Shown here one piece after another: positions 1 to 8,449 of a stretch of DNA of 64,000 bases (its first letter is position 1; each line of letters starts with the position of its first letter). A program made the translations under genes and the position numbers. The notes under the pieces are model-generated. The model saw only the letters and a program-made list of their open reading frames with translations. It was not told where the DNA came from and ran no database searches. The stretch comes from Candidatus Dojkabacteria bacterium (GTDB lineage Bacteria; Patescibacteria; Dojkabacteria; SC72; JAFGCJ01): assembly GCA_016932785.1 (NCBI GenBank), contig JAFGCJ010000001.1, positions 62,001-126,000 on the forward strand, read 5' to 3'.

Positions 1-259
1 GTTTGACCTTGTCCTCGTTTGCGTAGTTCTCCTCGTATTTTTTTATAATATCTTCAAAAGAGATCTCCGGGTCTGCTCTAGGCTGTACTGGACCCACAAG
101 AGAATCGATCTCCTGGTCAGTTGCGCCTTTGTTAACAAGGTACCACAAGTAAGGTAGCGAAGGTGTAAGCAGAAATACAAGAGACAGAGCAATCAGAGCG
201 AATCCGATTAGAGTATAAATGTTTAGAATTTTGTTCAGCAGCTTTGATTTTTTAGTCAT
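1..259 (-). CDS. N-terminal part of a membrane-anchored protein (cut by window start)
   Basis: The reading frame is open from an ATG at 259 to the window edge, giving 86 residues. A short basic N-terminus (MTKKSKLLNK) is followed by one hydrophobic segment at about residues 15-37 and then a charged region outside the membrane (EISFEDIIKKYEE). Its position just downstream of a VanY-like peptidase on the same strand suggests an envelope role. The shape of a short cytoplasmic tail, one membrane span and an external domain would suit a sortase-like enzyme, but no catalytic region lies inside the window, so that is only a guess. The product is not recognised. Confidence 0.6.
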   Translation of the reverse strand, partial: MTKKSKLLNKILNIYTLIGFALIALSLVFLLTPSLPYLWYLVNKGATDQEIDSLVGPVQPRADPEISFEDIIKKYEENYANEDKVK

Positions 260-293
260 TGAGGTTGATTAAGTATTTCCAATAAATGATAAC

Positions 294-1265
294 CTAATTC
301 TTTGTTCTAAGCCACAGCTCTAGAATCATTCCGCTGGCGTGCCACTCTGAAGCGTTATCTTTCCCGATGTACCGGTAGTGCCAGGGCTCGTAGCTGAATC
401 CTGTCTCTTGTTCCCATCCTGATGGGAAAGATAAAACAAATCCGTATTTCCAAGAATGTTGTGCAAGCCACTGCCCGGCTGAAGTGTTTCCAAACTGTTG
501 TCCGAGCTGATCACTTATTTCGTTTGATGTGAAATCTACAGCTGTTCCCAGTTGATGCTGGCTGTGTCCCGGACGGGCTGAGATAGTGTCCGCTGCTGCG
601 GTATCTCCTCCGTTGTATGCTACCCAGTAATCGTATGTTGCCTGCTGTGTTGAATAGCTTCGATAAGCTGAAAGTGCTGCTACATCTATTCCTGCTGACT
701 TCATGGTATCGGCCATGTTTTTTAGGTCTGAGATCATGATATTTCTGACATATAAGCCGGATTTAGTTGTTCTTATTCCAGAATTACTTATTGGGACAAG
801 GTCTGAAGGAGCATAACTGGATGGAAGCTTGTATTGTTTATTTACAAGTACCAAAAGGTCATTCCCACTTCTTGTACAAGAAAGTATTGTTGAGGGGTAT
901 CCGCCGGTTGAAGTAGTGTTGCCAGTCGAGCTTCCGGAAGATGATTCGTCTGTCTGTCTTTTGTCGTCAATTTCTTTGAGGATGTTTTCCAGAGTCTCTG
1001 ATTTGAAGACCTTTTCGGCAATGTCAGAAGGTGAAGTTGTATCTGAGTTGTTGTCAGTATCTGGAAATATTGCTGATGTGTCGATCTTGCTATAATTGTA
1101 ACCAAGCTTGTTGTAATCACTTAAAACGATTAATACTCCTGTTGCGATAATCAGGAGATATATGATTGCAGATGCAAGAAAAACGACCAATATAGATCTA
1201 ATCTTTACCTTTGTCGTCTTTCTTGGTAGTTGATTTGTCTTTTGCTTCTTTGTCATCTTCGCCAT
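294..1265 (-). CDS. VanY-type D-alanyl-D-alanine carboxypeptidase, membrane anchored
   Basis: This 323-residue protein should trim the terminal D-Ala from peptidoglycan stem peptides outside the membrane. The M15B zinc-peptidase signature is complete: SQHQLGTAVD supplies ligands H237 and D244, and EPWH supplies the catalytic E293 and ligand H296. A basic N-terminus leads into one membrane segment at about residues 24-48. Residues 65-120 are a Ser/Thr/Asp-rich linker, and the peptidase domain fills the rest. The ATG at 1265 places the first 68 bases inside the 3' end of gyrA in another frame. Shorter starts would cut into the basic flank of the membrane segment, so the long start is preferred. 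Translation is probably coupled to gyrA, since the stretch between them has no room for a separate promoter. Confidence 0.9.
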   Translation of the reverse strand: MAKMTKKQKTNQLPRKTTKVKIRSILVVFLASAIIYLLIIATGVLIVLSDYNKLGYNYSKIDTSAIFPDTDNNSDTTSPSDIAEKVFKSETLENILKEIDDKRQTDESSSGSSTGNTTSTGGYPSTILSCTRSGNDLLVLVNKQYKLPSSYAPSDLVPISNSGIRTTKSGLYVRNIMISDLKNMADTMKSAGIDVAALSAYRSYSTQQATYDYWVAYNGGDTAAADTISARPGHSQHQLGTAVDFTSNEISDQLGQQFGNTSAGQWLAQHSWKYGFVLSFPSGWEQETGFSYEPWHYRYIGKDNASEWHASGMILELWLRTKN

Positions 1266-4071
1266 AAACTAGGGCCATTGCTCCAACAGAATCTCCGGTA
1301 TTGAGTTTCATTACTCGCACTCCTGATGTCTGTCTGCCAAGCTTGGCTATCTGCCCGATTTCAGAGCGTATGACCTGGCCGTGTTTTGATATGAGAACCA
1401 GTTCTCTATCTGGCGTATCGAGGATTCTTGCGACAACAAGTTCTCCTGTCTTTTCGTTGACTCTGAAGGTGAAAACACCTTGTCCTGATCTGCCCTGAAG
1501 CGGGTAGTTCTTAAGCTCAGTTCTTTTGCCGTAACCTTTTTCAGAGATTGTAAGAAGCATGTGTTCATCGGCTCTTACAATATCCATGGCAATAACTTCG
1601 TCATTCTCACTTCTAAACTTTATTCCCCTAACACCCATGGTATTTCTTCCGGTCGGGCGTACGTCCTCTTCCTTAAACTTTATGCTTCTTCCATTCTTTG
1701 TTACGAGGATAATGATGTCGTCACCCTTCGAAGGTTTGACCCATTTCAGCTCATCTCCGCTCTCGAGTTTAATTGCTATGAGACCGCTTGTTCTTATTTT
1801 GTCAAATTCAGATATATCAGTCTTCTTTACGGTGCCGTTTTTTGTCGCCATGAAGAGGTACTGATACTTGTTAGCAGGCAATAGTTCGTTCTGCTCGGCC
1901 TGTCCCTCCTGGGTCTGATCTTCGTCGACAATACCCTCTTTGCTACGTGTCAGGATAGCTGTAATTCTTTCATCCTGCTCAAGCTGTATAAGATTTACTG
2001 CAGGAATTCCTTTTGCGGTACGACTAAATTCGGGTATTTCAAATACTCTTGTCTGGAATGCTCTACCCTTATTCGTGAAGAATACTATGTGATCATGGGT
2101 ATTGCACATAATGGCGTGCTCAATGAAATCACCTTCTTTTGTAGTTGCACCAATAATGCCTTTACCTCCGCGTTTTTGTACTTTATAGTTTGAAGGTGCC
2201 ATCCTTTTGATATAGCCACCGTGACTTAGTGTAACAAGTGTTTCTTCGGCCGCAACAAGGTCCTCTTCCTCTATTTCGTCGACTTTTCCTTTATATATCT
2301 TGGTTCTTCTTTCATCGGCGTACTTTTCTTTAAGTTCTTTGAGTTCATTCTGTACGACCTTGATGATCTTGGATGGTGCTCCGAGTAGGGCTTCGTAGTC
2401 GTCTATGGACTTGAGTACATTTTTATATTCCTCTTCTATCTTCTGTCGTTCAAGAGCAGCGAGCCTGCGAAGCTGCATGTCAAGAATGGCTTGGGCCTGC
2501 ACTTCTGTCAGTTCAAATTTTTTGATCAAATTGTCTTTTGCCTCTTCCTGAGTTTTGGAATTTCTAATGGTTTTTATGACCTCGTCAAGGTTGTCCAGTG
2601 CGATCTTTAGACCCTCCAAAATATGTGCCCTGTATTTGGCATTTGCCAGTTCAAACTCATTTCTTCTGATTATTACTTCGATTCGATGAGTGATAAAGTG
2701 TTCGAGTATTTGTTTGAGATTAAGTGTTTGCGGTTGCCCGTCCACAAGCGCGATCATGTTCGCGTTGTAGGACTTTTGCATTTCTGTATATTTGTAGAGC
2801 TTGTTAAGAACGGTTTTGGGTTGTGAAGCCTTCTTAAGGTCGATAACAACCCTGATCCCTTCCCTGTTTGACTCGTCGCGTATATCTGAAATACCTTCAA
2901 TTCTCTTGTTTTTTACAAGATCTGCGATCTTGGTAATCATGTGGGCCTTGTTTACCTGGTATGGTATTTCTGTGATTATTATTTGGAATTTTCCGCTTTT
3001 TGTTTCGGAAATTGAGGCCTTTGCTCTACATAAAATTCTTCCCCTACCATTGGCGTAGGCATTCATAATCTCACTTTGATCGTAAACAAGTCCTCCGGTT
3101 GGAAAGTCCGGTCCTGGAATTATTTCTATTAATTCCTCTACTGTTATATCTGTTTCGAATTGCGGATACAGGGTGACCGGTCCCTCTTTTTCTGGAATGT
3201 CCTCCTCCTGATTCTGCTGATTGAGGCTTAGTTTTTCCCTTAATTCGTCGAGTTTTTTCTCTAGTTTTTCGTTCTCCGGGTTTGAATATGAATCTAGATA
3301 GTGCTCTGGGGTTTCGGTAAGTGTTTTCGGAATCTTCTCTGTTTTCTCTCTGTCCTGACGCAGGGTATTGTAGATAGCAGTTCCTTCCCACTGGTTGCCC
3401 TTATTTATCATTTCATCAATTGCGTCTATGATCTCTCCAAGATTATGAGGAGGTATCTTGGTCGCCATTCCTACAGCGATACCGTCTGCTCCGTTGCAGA
3501 TGAGATTTGGGATTGCTGACGGAAGTACAGTAGGCTCAAGTCTTGTTCCATCATAATTTGGCGCATATATTACGGTTCCTTTATTAATATCATTAAGCAT
3601 TTCATGAGTAATCTTTGTCATTCTTGCCTCTGTGTAACGCATAGCCGCAGGCGGATCACCGTCGATTGAACCAAAGTTTCCCTGGCCATCTACAAGCGTG
3701 TATCTCATATTGAAATCTTGAGCCATTTTCACCATTGTTGGGTAGACTATAGATTCACCATGCGGATGGTAGTTACCGGTAGTGTCTCCAGCTACCTTGG
3801 CTGATTTTCTGTATCCCGCCGAAGGCGTGAGACCTAGGTCATTCATTACGACCAGAATCCTTCTTTGTGAAGGCTTAAGGCCATCTCTGACATCTGGGAG
3901 TGCACGTGCAACAATAACGCTCATAGAATAATCTATGTAGCTATCTTTCATCTCTTCAACGATTGACCGTTCTACAATTTTACCCCCTTGAATTGCTGCC
4001 TCGTTAGTCTCTCTACCTGCTGTTCGAGCCTTTTGTGTCGGCTTTTCTGTTTTCTTTTCTTTCTTAGCCAT
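1198..4071 (-). CDS. gyrA: DNA gyrase subunit A
   Basis: This is the breakage-reunion subunit of gyrase, which with GyrB introduces negative supercoils. The catalytic tyrosine is Y146 in AAMRYTEARM and the GyrA box QKRGGKG is at residues 632-638, so this is gyrase rather than ParC. The C-terminal beta-pinwheel follows and ends in a Lys/Asp tail. At 957 residues it is longer than typical (about 820-875). Much of the excess is a charged insertion at about residues 225-307, just before ITVEELIEIIPGPDFP. In the quinolone region the sequence is YHPHGESIVYP, so the positions matching E. coli Ser83 and Asp87 are Ser107 and Pro111. The N-terminus has a Lys-rich extension of about 20 residues. The ATG at 4071 has no Shine-Dalgarno sequence. 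The end overlaps the vanY start. Confidence 0.97.
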   Translation of the reverse strand: MAKKEKKTEKPTQKARTAGRETNEAAIQGGKIVERSIVEEMKDSYIDYSMSVIVARALPDVRDGLKPSQRRILVVMNDLGLTPSAGYRKSAKVAGDTTGNYHPHGESIVYPTMVKMAQDFNMRYTLVDGQGNFGSIDGDPPAAMRYTEARMTKITHEMLNDINKGTVIYAPNYDGTRLEPTVLPSAIPNLICNGADGIAVGMATKIPPHNLGEIIDAIDEMINKGNQWEGTAIYNTLRQDREKTEKIPKTLTETPEHYLDSYSNPENEKLEKKLDELREKLSLNQQNQEEDIPEKEGPVTLYPQFETDITVEELIEIIPGPDFPTGGLVYDQSEIMNAYANGRGRILCRAKASISETKSGKFQIIITEIPYQVNKAHMITKIADLVKNKRIEGISDIRDESNREGIRVVIDLKKASQPKTVLNKLYKYTEMQKSYNANMIALVDGQPQTLNLKQILEHFITHRIEVIIRRNEFELANAKYRAHILEGLKIALDNLDEVIKTIRNSKTQEEAKDNLIKKFELTEVQAQAILDMQLRRLAALERQKIEEEYKNVLKSIDDYEALLGAPSKIIKVVQNELKELKEKYADERRTKIYKGKVDEIEEEDLVAAEETLVTLSHGGYIKRMAPSNYKVQKRGGKGIIGATTKEGDFIEHAIMCNTHDHIVFFTNKGRAFQTRVFEIPEFSRTAKGIPAVNLIQLEQDERITAILTRSKEGIVDEDQTQEGQAEQNELLPANKYQYLFMATKNGTVKKTDISEFDKIRTSGLIAIKLESGDELKWVKPSKGDDIIILVTKNGRSIKFKEEDVRPTGRNTMGVRGIKFRSENDEVIAMDIVRADEHMLLTISEKGYGKRTELKNYPLQGRSGQGVFTFRVNEKTGELVVARILDTPDRELVLISKHGQVIRSEIGQIAKLGRQTSGVRVMKLNTGDSVGAMALVYGEDDKEAKDKSTTKKDDKGKD

Positions 4072-4104
4072 AAGTGAATTTGGGTTTCTTTAATTCTTAT
4101 AGTA

Positions 4105-4127
4105 GCAAAAGCCCCTGCGACGAGGGG
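4105..4127 (-). terminator. Short hairpin terminator after the hypothetical gene at 4208-4981
   Basis: Read on the minus strand, CCCCT and AGGGG form a 5-base-pair stem around a CGTCGC loop (4112-4127), followed by CTTTTGC. It lies between the stop of the upstream minus-strand gene and gyrA. The T run is short, so termination may be partial. Confidence 0.5.
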
Positions 4128-4207
4128 ACAAAATATAATAGCGCAAATTCGGTCGGATGTCTAAGGGGTCTAATGACTCGTCTGCTCAAATAGAGTTAAC
4201 GTTATTT

Positions 4208-4981
4208 CTAGTTGATTCTCGTTATAGTAACCGAACTCAGAGCTCTCGTGTTCGTTTTCGAAATAGCTCCGTCAATTCTGAAAATAGGAACGGTTGATTC
4301 TCTTGGGGTAAGGTATTTTTGTCTGAATCCAGTCGGATCTTGTTTAAGATCTCTCGACATCTGCCGTATCTGTTCTTCTCCAGCGGGGAATACGTATGCG
4401 ATTGAATTTTTGAGATCGAATTCCGTTTCTCCCGAACTTGATCCCGGACCAAGAGATGAAAAGGACTCAAGTTCCCATGTTACTCGGCCCTCTTCACCGG
4501 GTTCCACTCCCTCATCGATCTTTGCAATGGCTAAGGCCCAGGTTCTTTTATGTCTTTTCTCTGTGTCGTTGAGCGCGGTAGCAACTCGAAGTGTGGCCGT
4601 TTTATTATGAGATAATCTGAGGTCAAGATTTTCCTTTGGTACATAATCTTCAAATTTTCCCGCGTCTTTTTCGGAGTCAGGCTCTATTGATTTTCGTGTG
4701 AGCATTAAGTCGGCTGAGCTTGCTGCTTTGTACTCACGGCCGCCGATTATCACTCTTCTTCCAGAAATATTCTTGTCTCCCTGGAGGCTTACGACCGCTT
4801 GGTTCCATATTGTTTCTCCATCAGTCTCATTTGGGGGCATGATTTCCAGAGCACCATTTTTATCGAGTAAGGCTTTGTGGTATTGATGATTTTCTTGTAC
4901 GGGTTGCCCTAAAGGTACGGTGTCTGAAGTGTCGTCGGGCATTCCTTGCGGTACGTCATTTGCGGGGATCTCAGCTGCCAT
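4208..4981 (-). CDS. Hypothetical protein, cytoplasmic, 257 residues
   Basis: The function is not recognised. The protein has no signal peptide or membrane segment. The first 35 residues are rich in Pro, Asp and Gln and probably disordered. From about residue 45 onward the sequence has mixed alternating hydrophobic and charged character (RVIIGGREYKAAS, TATLRVATALND, TWALAIAKIDEG), suggesting one beta-rich globular domain. It lies between gyrA and a NagZ-like gene on the same strand, separated from gyrA by a weak terminator, so it may belong to the gyrB-nagZ transcript. Codon use looks like its neighbours, with no sign of transfer. Confidence 0.7.
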   Translation of the reverse strand: MAAEIPANDVPQGMPDDTSDTVPLGQPVQENHQYHKALLDKNGALEIMPPNETDGETIWNQAVVSLQGDKNISGRRVIIGGREYKAASSADLMLTRKSIEPDSEKDAGKFEDYVPKENLDLRLSHNKTATLRVATALNDTEKRHKRTWALAIAKIDEGVEPGEEGRVTWELESFSSLGPGSSSGETEFDLKNSIAYVFPAGEEQIRQMSRDLKQDPTGFRQKYLTPRESTVPIFRIDGAISKTNTRALSSVTITRIN

Positions 4982-5051
4982 TGTCGTTGATAATAATTTT
5001 ATATAAAACCATACTAATTAATAAATAGCCCGGGTGTCAAATAGGGTCTTG

Positions 5052-6185
5052 CTATGGGATTGTGTCGTGTTCTTCTGTTGCGTATTTTTTTTCCAGGATT
5101 TTGAGTACTGTATTATTGAGATATTCTTCTTCTATGTCTGTGTATAGAGACTCTAGGATGCCCTCAGTCGTTCCTGTCGTCGAGGTGCAAAGAATCATGT
5201 GGTTTCCAGCCTTTAGGGCTGTTGTTGAACTTTGGAAAACATCTCGTCCTGTTCCCAGCATTGTTATATTGTCGGTAATAATTAAACCCTCAAATTTAAG
5301 TTCTTTCTTTAGTGTCTCGTCTATCCAGAATTTTGATTTGCTTCCTATCTCATCGTCGATGTATGGATAAAGAGTATGTCCAGTCATCATTCCATCTGCA
5401 TTGTTTTCTATGGCCGTTTGAAATGGTTTCTCCTCAGCATCTCTCCAGGTTTCAAGGTCGATAGGTATAGATGGAGTTATGAAATGGCTGTCCCCTGAGG
5501 TTCTTCCGTGGCCGGGAAAATGCTTTACTATCGTGAGTACGTTAGTTTTATTGTATTCATCTACGGTCCATCCGACATGCTTTGATACTAAATCTGGATT
5601 GTTGCCGAAAGCTCTGAGGGCCAGGAAGGAGCTTGTTGAGAATGCGATATCAGCAACTGGGGCAAAGTTCATATTTATTCCAAGATCTTCTAGTGTTGAG
5701 GCAATTTCATGTGCGGTTTTTCTTGTTTGTTCCTCAGAATCGATTTGGCCTAGTTGGGGTTGGGAGTATTGCGCTGGTGCAAAACTAAGTCTCTCAACTA
5801 CCCCACCTTCTTCATCGATAGCTATGAAAAGTGGAGGCAGACCTGAGTCTTTTGCCCAGTTTTGAAGATCTGCGGTTAGCTTCTTGGTCTGTTGTGAAGA
5901 TTGAATATTGGTTGTGTATAGAATAATTCCTCCTGGTTTTATTTCGTTTAGGAATTCTTTCGTCGGTTCGGTTAAAGTTGTTCCGGAGATATTAATTATC
6001 ATTGTTTGTCCGGCTTTTTCCTTGTGGTTGAGGGATTCCAGATAATTGTGGGCGAAAACATATTTCTTTTCGACAATATTCGGAGAGACATCTTGGGCTT
6101 TTAAAACTACCTCCCTGCTGTATGGGAGAAAAAAATTGGCGACAATTGGAAGAATTGACAGGATAGGGAGAATAAATTTCTTCAT
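5052..6185 (-). CDS. Glycoside hydrolase family 3 beta-N-acetylhexosaminidase (NagZ-like), exported
   Basis: GH3 enzymes of this type remove terminal N-acetylglucosamine from muropeptides. The family signature KHFPGHGRTSGDSH spans residues 221-234 and contains the Asp-His general acid/base pair D232 and H234. The nucleophile is D305 in IITDNITM, where most NagZ proteins have SDDLSM. IDEEGG at about residue 123 is the usual substrate-binding loop. Residues 1-20 form a hydrophobic signal or anchor, so the enzyme acts outside the membrane, unlike cytoplasmic E. coli NagZ. At 377 residues the length is normal for the single-domain class. A -10 element sits 6 bases before the ATG, so the mRNA may be leaderless. 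Confidence 0.92.
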   Translation of the reverse strand: MKKFILPILSILPIVANFFLPYSREVVLKAQDVSPNIVEKKYVFAHNYLESLNHKEKAGQTMIINISGTTLTEPTKEFLNEIKPGGIILYTTNIQSSQQTKKLTADLQNWAKDSGLPPLFIAIDEEGGVVERLSFAPAQYSQPQLGQIDSEEQTRKTAHEIASTLEDLGINMNFAPVADIAFSTSSFLALRAFGNNPDLVSKHVGWTVDEYNKTNVLTIVKHFPGHGRTSGDSHFITPSIPIDLETWRDAEEKPFQTAIENNADGMMTGHTLYPYIDDEIGSKSKFWIDETLKKELKFEGLIITDNITMLGTGRDVFQSSTTALKAGNHMILCTSTTGTTEGILESLYTDIEEEYLNNTVLKILEKKYATEEHDTIP

Positions 6186-6191
6186 GATCTC

Positions 6192-6200
6192 ATTCTAGCA
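6192..6200 (-). promoter_or_regulatory. Extended -10 promoter element for the NagZ-like gene
   Basis: On the minus strand this reads TGC-TAGAAT and ends 6 bases before the ATG at 6185. No convincing -35 is visible, as expected for an extended -10 promoter. The spacing predicts transcription starting on or beside the start codon. Confidence 0.5.
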
Positions 6201-6240
6201 CAGAAAGTGCCTTATTAAGAAAAAATAAGACTGAGACAAT

Positions 6241-8199
6241 CTAGATGTCGAGGTTTGCAGATTTGGCGTGTGACTGAATAAATCTGCGTCTTGGGGGGAC
6301 CTCCGTTCCCATAAGCATTTCAAATGTACGATCGGCGTCTTCCGCGTCTTCAATGGTAATCAGTTTCAAGACTCTGGTTTCGGGATCCATCGTAGTCTCC
6401 CAAAGCTCTGTAGGATTCATCTCTCCTAGTCCTTTGAATCGTGAGACCTTTGGTTCACTTTTTCCTTTCTTGATTATATCTTTTACAAATTCCTCTTTGG
6501 CATCTTCATCGATTAAGTAGTACTTATTCTTGCCTATTACTGCGCGGTAAAGAGGAGATTGGGCAACATAAACGTATCCTTCCTCGATAAGTTCTGGCAT
6601 ATGCCTATATAGAAATGTCAGAACAAGTGTTGTTATGTGTGCACCGTCGACATCGGCATCGTTCATCAGTATCACCTTGTGATATCGCAGTTTACTCAAA
6701 TCTAGAGACTCGCCTATTCCGCAGCCCAACGCTGTAACCATCTCAGTAAATCTGTCGTTCTTGAGGACACGATCGATTCTGTATTTTTCACTGTTTATTG
6801 GCTTACCCCTTAGTGGCAAGACTGCCTGAGTAGTTCTGTCTCTCCCCTGCTTTGCTGATCCTCCTGCACTTTCACCCTCGACTATGTATAGCTCGGATTC
6901 TGCTGGATCCTTAGAAGAACAGTCTGCAAGTGTTCCAGGTAGTGCTGCTCCATCAAGTGCACCTTTTCTAATAACGGCTTCTCTTGCAGCTTTTGCAGCA
7001 GCGCGGGCCCGGAAGGCTAAGATTGCTTTCTCCATAACTTTGTTGGCATCGTCTGGATTCTCTGCTAGAAATAGGTCTAGTCCTTCTTTTACAACCTTTG
7101 CAACGATTCCCTTAACCTCTGGATTGTTTAGTTTCATTTTGGTCTGACCCTCAAATTGCGGGTCGGGGACTTTTACTGAAATTACTGCTGTCAGACCCTC
7201 ACGTACGTCATCTCCTGAAAGAGATGGCATTTTATCTTTCTTGCCGTTCTTCTTCGAATTGCCGTTGTCTAATTTGCTTAAATATGTATTGAAGGCTTTT
7301 GTTAGTGCCATTTTGAAACCAACTTCATGTGTACCGCCTTCGGTGTTTTCAATATTGTTGGTAAAAGCCAGCATGCTGGACTTGATTGAGTCAGTATACT
7401 GGAGGGCCACTTCGACGAGAACATCGTCCATCGTGTTATTCACATAGAATACTGAGGAGATCGCTTTTTTGTCGAGATCTAACGCTCTAACATAGGATTT
7501 TATTCCCCCCTCGAAGTATAAATTGTGAACTTTGGGTTTGTCCCCTCTCTCATCGACTAAATGGAATCTTACTCCGGCTGTTAGGTATGCCTGCTGGCGA
7601 CTTCTCTTAACAATTATGTTGAAATTGAAATCAGTTACTTCAAAAATTTCTGGATCAGGGAAAAATGTATGCCTTGTTCCGTGCTCCTTATCAGTCTTTC
7701 CCTTTACTTTGACTTCTGATACTGCTTTTCCTTTTTTGTACTTTTGAAAGTATATTTTCCCGTCTTTAAAAACTTCCGTTTCCATCCATTCAGATAAGGC
7801 GTTAGTACACTTTACTCCAACACCATGAAGTCCTCCGGATACCTTGTAGGCACCCTTTTCGAATTTTCCTCCTGCATGGAGATTGGTCATTGCTGTTTCA
7901 AGAGCTGACTTTCCTGTATCAGGATGCTTGTCGACTGGAATACCTCTGCCGTTATCTTCTATAGAAATTGAGCCGTCTTTATGTATGGCGATATCTATTC
8001 TGTCACAGAAGCCGGCCATAGCCTCGTCGATTGAGTTGTCAACGGCCTCGTAGACAATATGGTGCAGACCCTTCTCATCGGTTGAACCGATGTACATAGC
8101 GGGTCTCTTTCGTACTGCCTCAAGTCCTTTGAGAACACGAATCTTTGAGGCATCATATTTATCTGTTTGCTCTTGTTTTGTTTTTTTCTTTTCAGCCAT
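6241..8199 (-). CDS. gyrB: DNA gyrase subunit B
   Basis: This is the ATPase subunit of gyrase. At 652 residues it has the short layout without the E. coli insertion. The GHKL ATPase motifs are present: DNSIDEAMAG near residue 52, EDNGRGIP near 78, and GGLHGVGVKCTNALS near 122. The Toprim domain has EGESAGGSAKQGRDR, MNDADVDGAHI and a PLRGKP stretch, and the protein ends in the conserved RFKGLGEMN and RRRFI regions. The ATG at 8199 is followed by a Lys-rich leader and then the usual RKRPAMYIGST. It lies upstream of nagZ, an unknown gene and gyrA on the same strand, so both gyrase subunits may be partly co-transcribed. Its upstream region carries three similar short repeats. Confidence 0.97.
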   Translation of the reverse strand: MAEKKKTKQEQTDKYDASKIRVLKGLEAVRKRPAMYIGSTDEKGLHHIVYEAVDNSIDEAMAGFCDRIDIAIHKDGSISIEDNGRGIPVDKHPDTGKSALETAMTNLHAGGKFEKGAYKVSGGLHGVGVKCTNALSEWMETEVFKDGKIYFQKYKKGKAVSEVKVKGKTDKEHGTRHTFFPDPEIFEVTDFNFNIIVKRSRQQAYLTAGVRFHLVDERGDKPKVHNLYFEGGIKSYVRALDLDKKAISSVFYVNNTMDDVLVEVALQYTDSIKSSMLAFTNNIENTEGGTHEVGFKMALTKAFNTYLSKLDNGNSKKNGKKDKMPSLSGDDVREGLTAVISVKVPDPQFEGQTKMKLNNPEVKGIVAKVVKEGLDLFLAENPDDANKVMEKAILAFRARAAAKAAREAVIRKGALDGAALPGTLADCSSKDPAESELYIVEGESAGGSAKQGRDRTTQAVLPLRGKPINSEKYRIDRVLKNDRFTEMVTALGCGIGESLDLSKLRYHKVILMNDADVDGAHITTLVLTFLYRHMPELIEEGYVYVAQSPLYRAVIGKNKYYLIDEDAKEEFVKDIIKKGKSEPKVSRFKGLGEMNPTELWETTMDPETRVLKLITIEDAEDADRTFEMLMGTEVPPRRRFIQSHAKSANLDI

Positions 8200-8219
8200 C
8201 TGTAATTTTTATTTCCCCG

Positions 8220-8317
8220 GTTGATGATATAAACGTTCTGATGATGTCAGCATGGATCGAGAAATATCACTATTCAACTCGAGCCAGTTGATGTCATATA
8301 CTAGTTGATTGGTATAT
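8220..8317. repeat. Three imperfect GTTGAT-N-ATAT repeats upstream of gyrB
   Basis: Related 12-14 base sequences occur at 8220-8231, 8287-8300 and 8304-8317, each starting GTTGAT and ending ATATA or TATAT. The first overlaps a possible gyrB -10 region on the minus strand. They lie in the 250-base gap between gyrB and the delta' gene, which otherwise holds only the terminator of the latter. They could be a regulator binding site, but three short AT-rich matches may arise by chance. Confidence 0.3.
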
Positions 8318-8400
8318 CGGGAATCTCTACCTATTCGTTTAAACTACAAGAGTTAAACACGATAAAAGGTCTGGATTCTGTTACACCAATTTACTCCCTT

Positions 8401-8441
8401 TTAAAACAAAAAACAAGGGATATTTAAACCAATAATCCCTT
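8401..8441 (-). terminator. Rho-independent terminator after the delta' gene
   Basis: On the minus strand AAGGGAT pairs with ATCCCTT in a perfect 7-base-pair stem (8415-8441) with a 13-base loop, followed by a GTTTTTTGTTTT tract. It begins just after the stop at 8450 and separates that gene from gyrB. Confidence 0.8.
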
Positions 8442-8449
8442 TTTCCAGG

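Noticed and set aside
4982..5051. Search for a promoter or terminator between the 257-residue hypothetical gene and the NagZ-like gene
   Set aside because: The 70 bases are AT-rich but hold no convincing stem-loop or -35/-10 pair.
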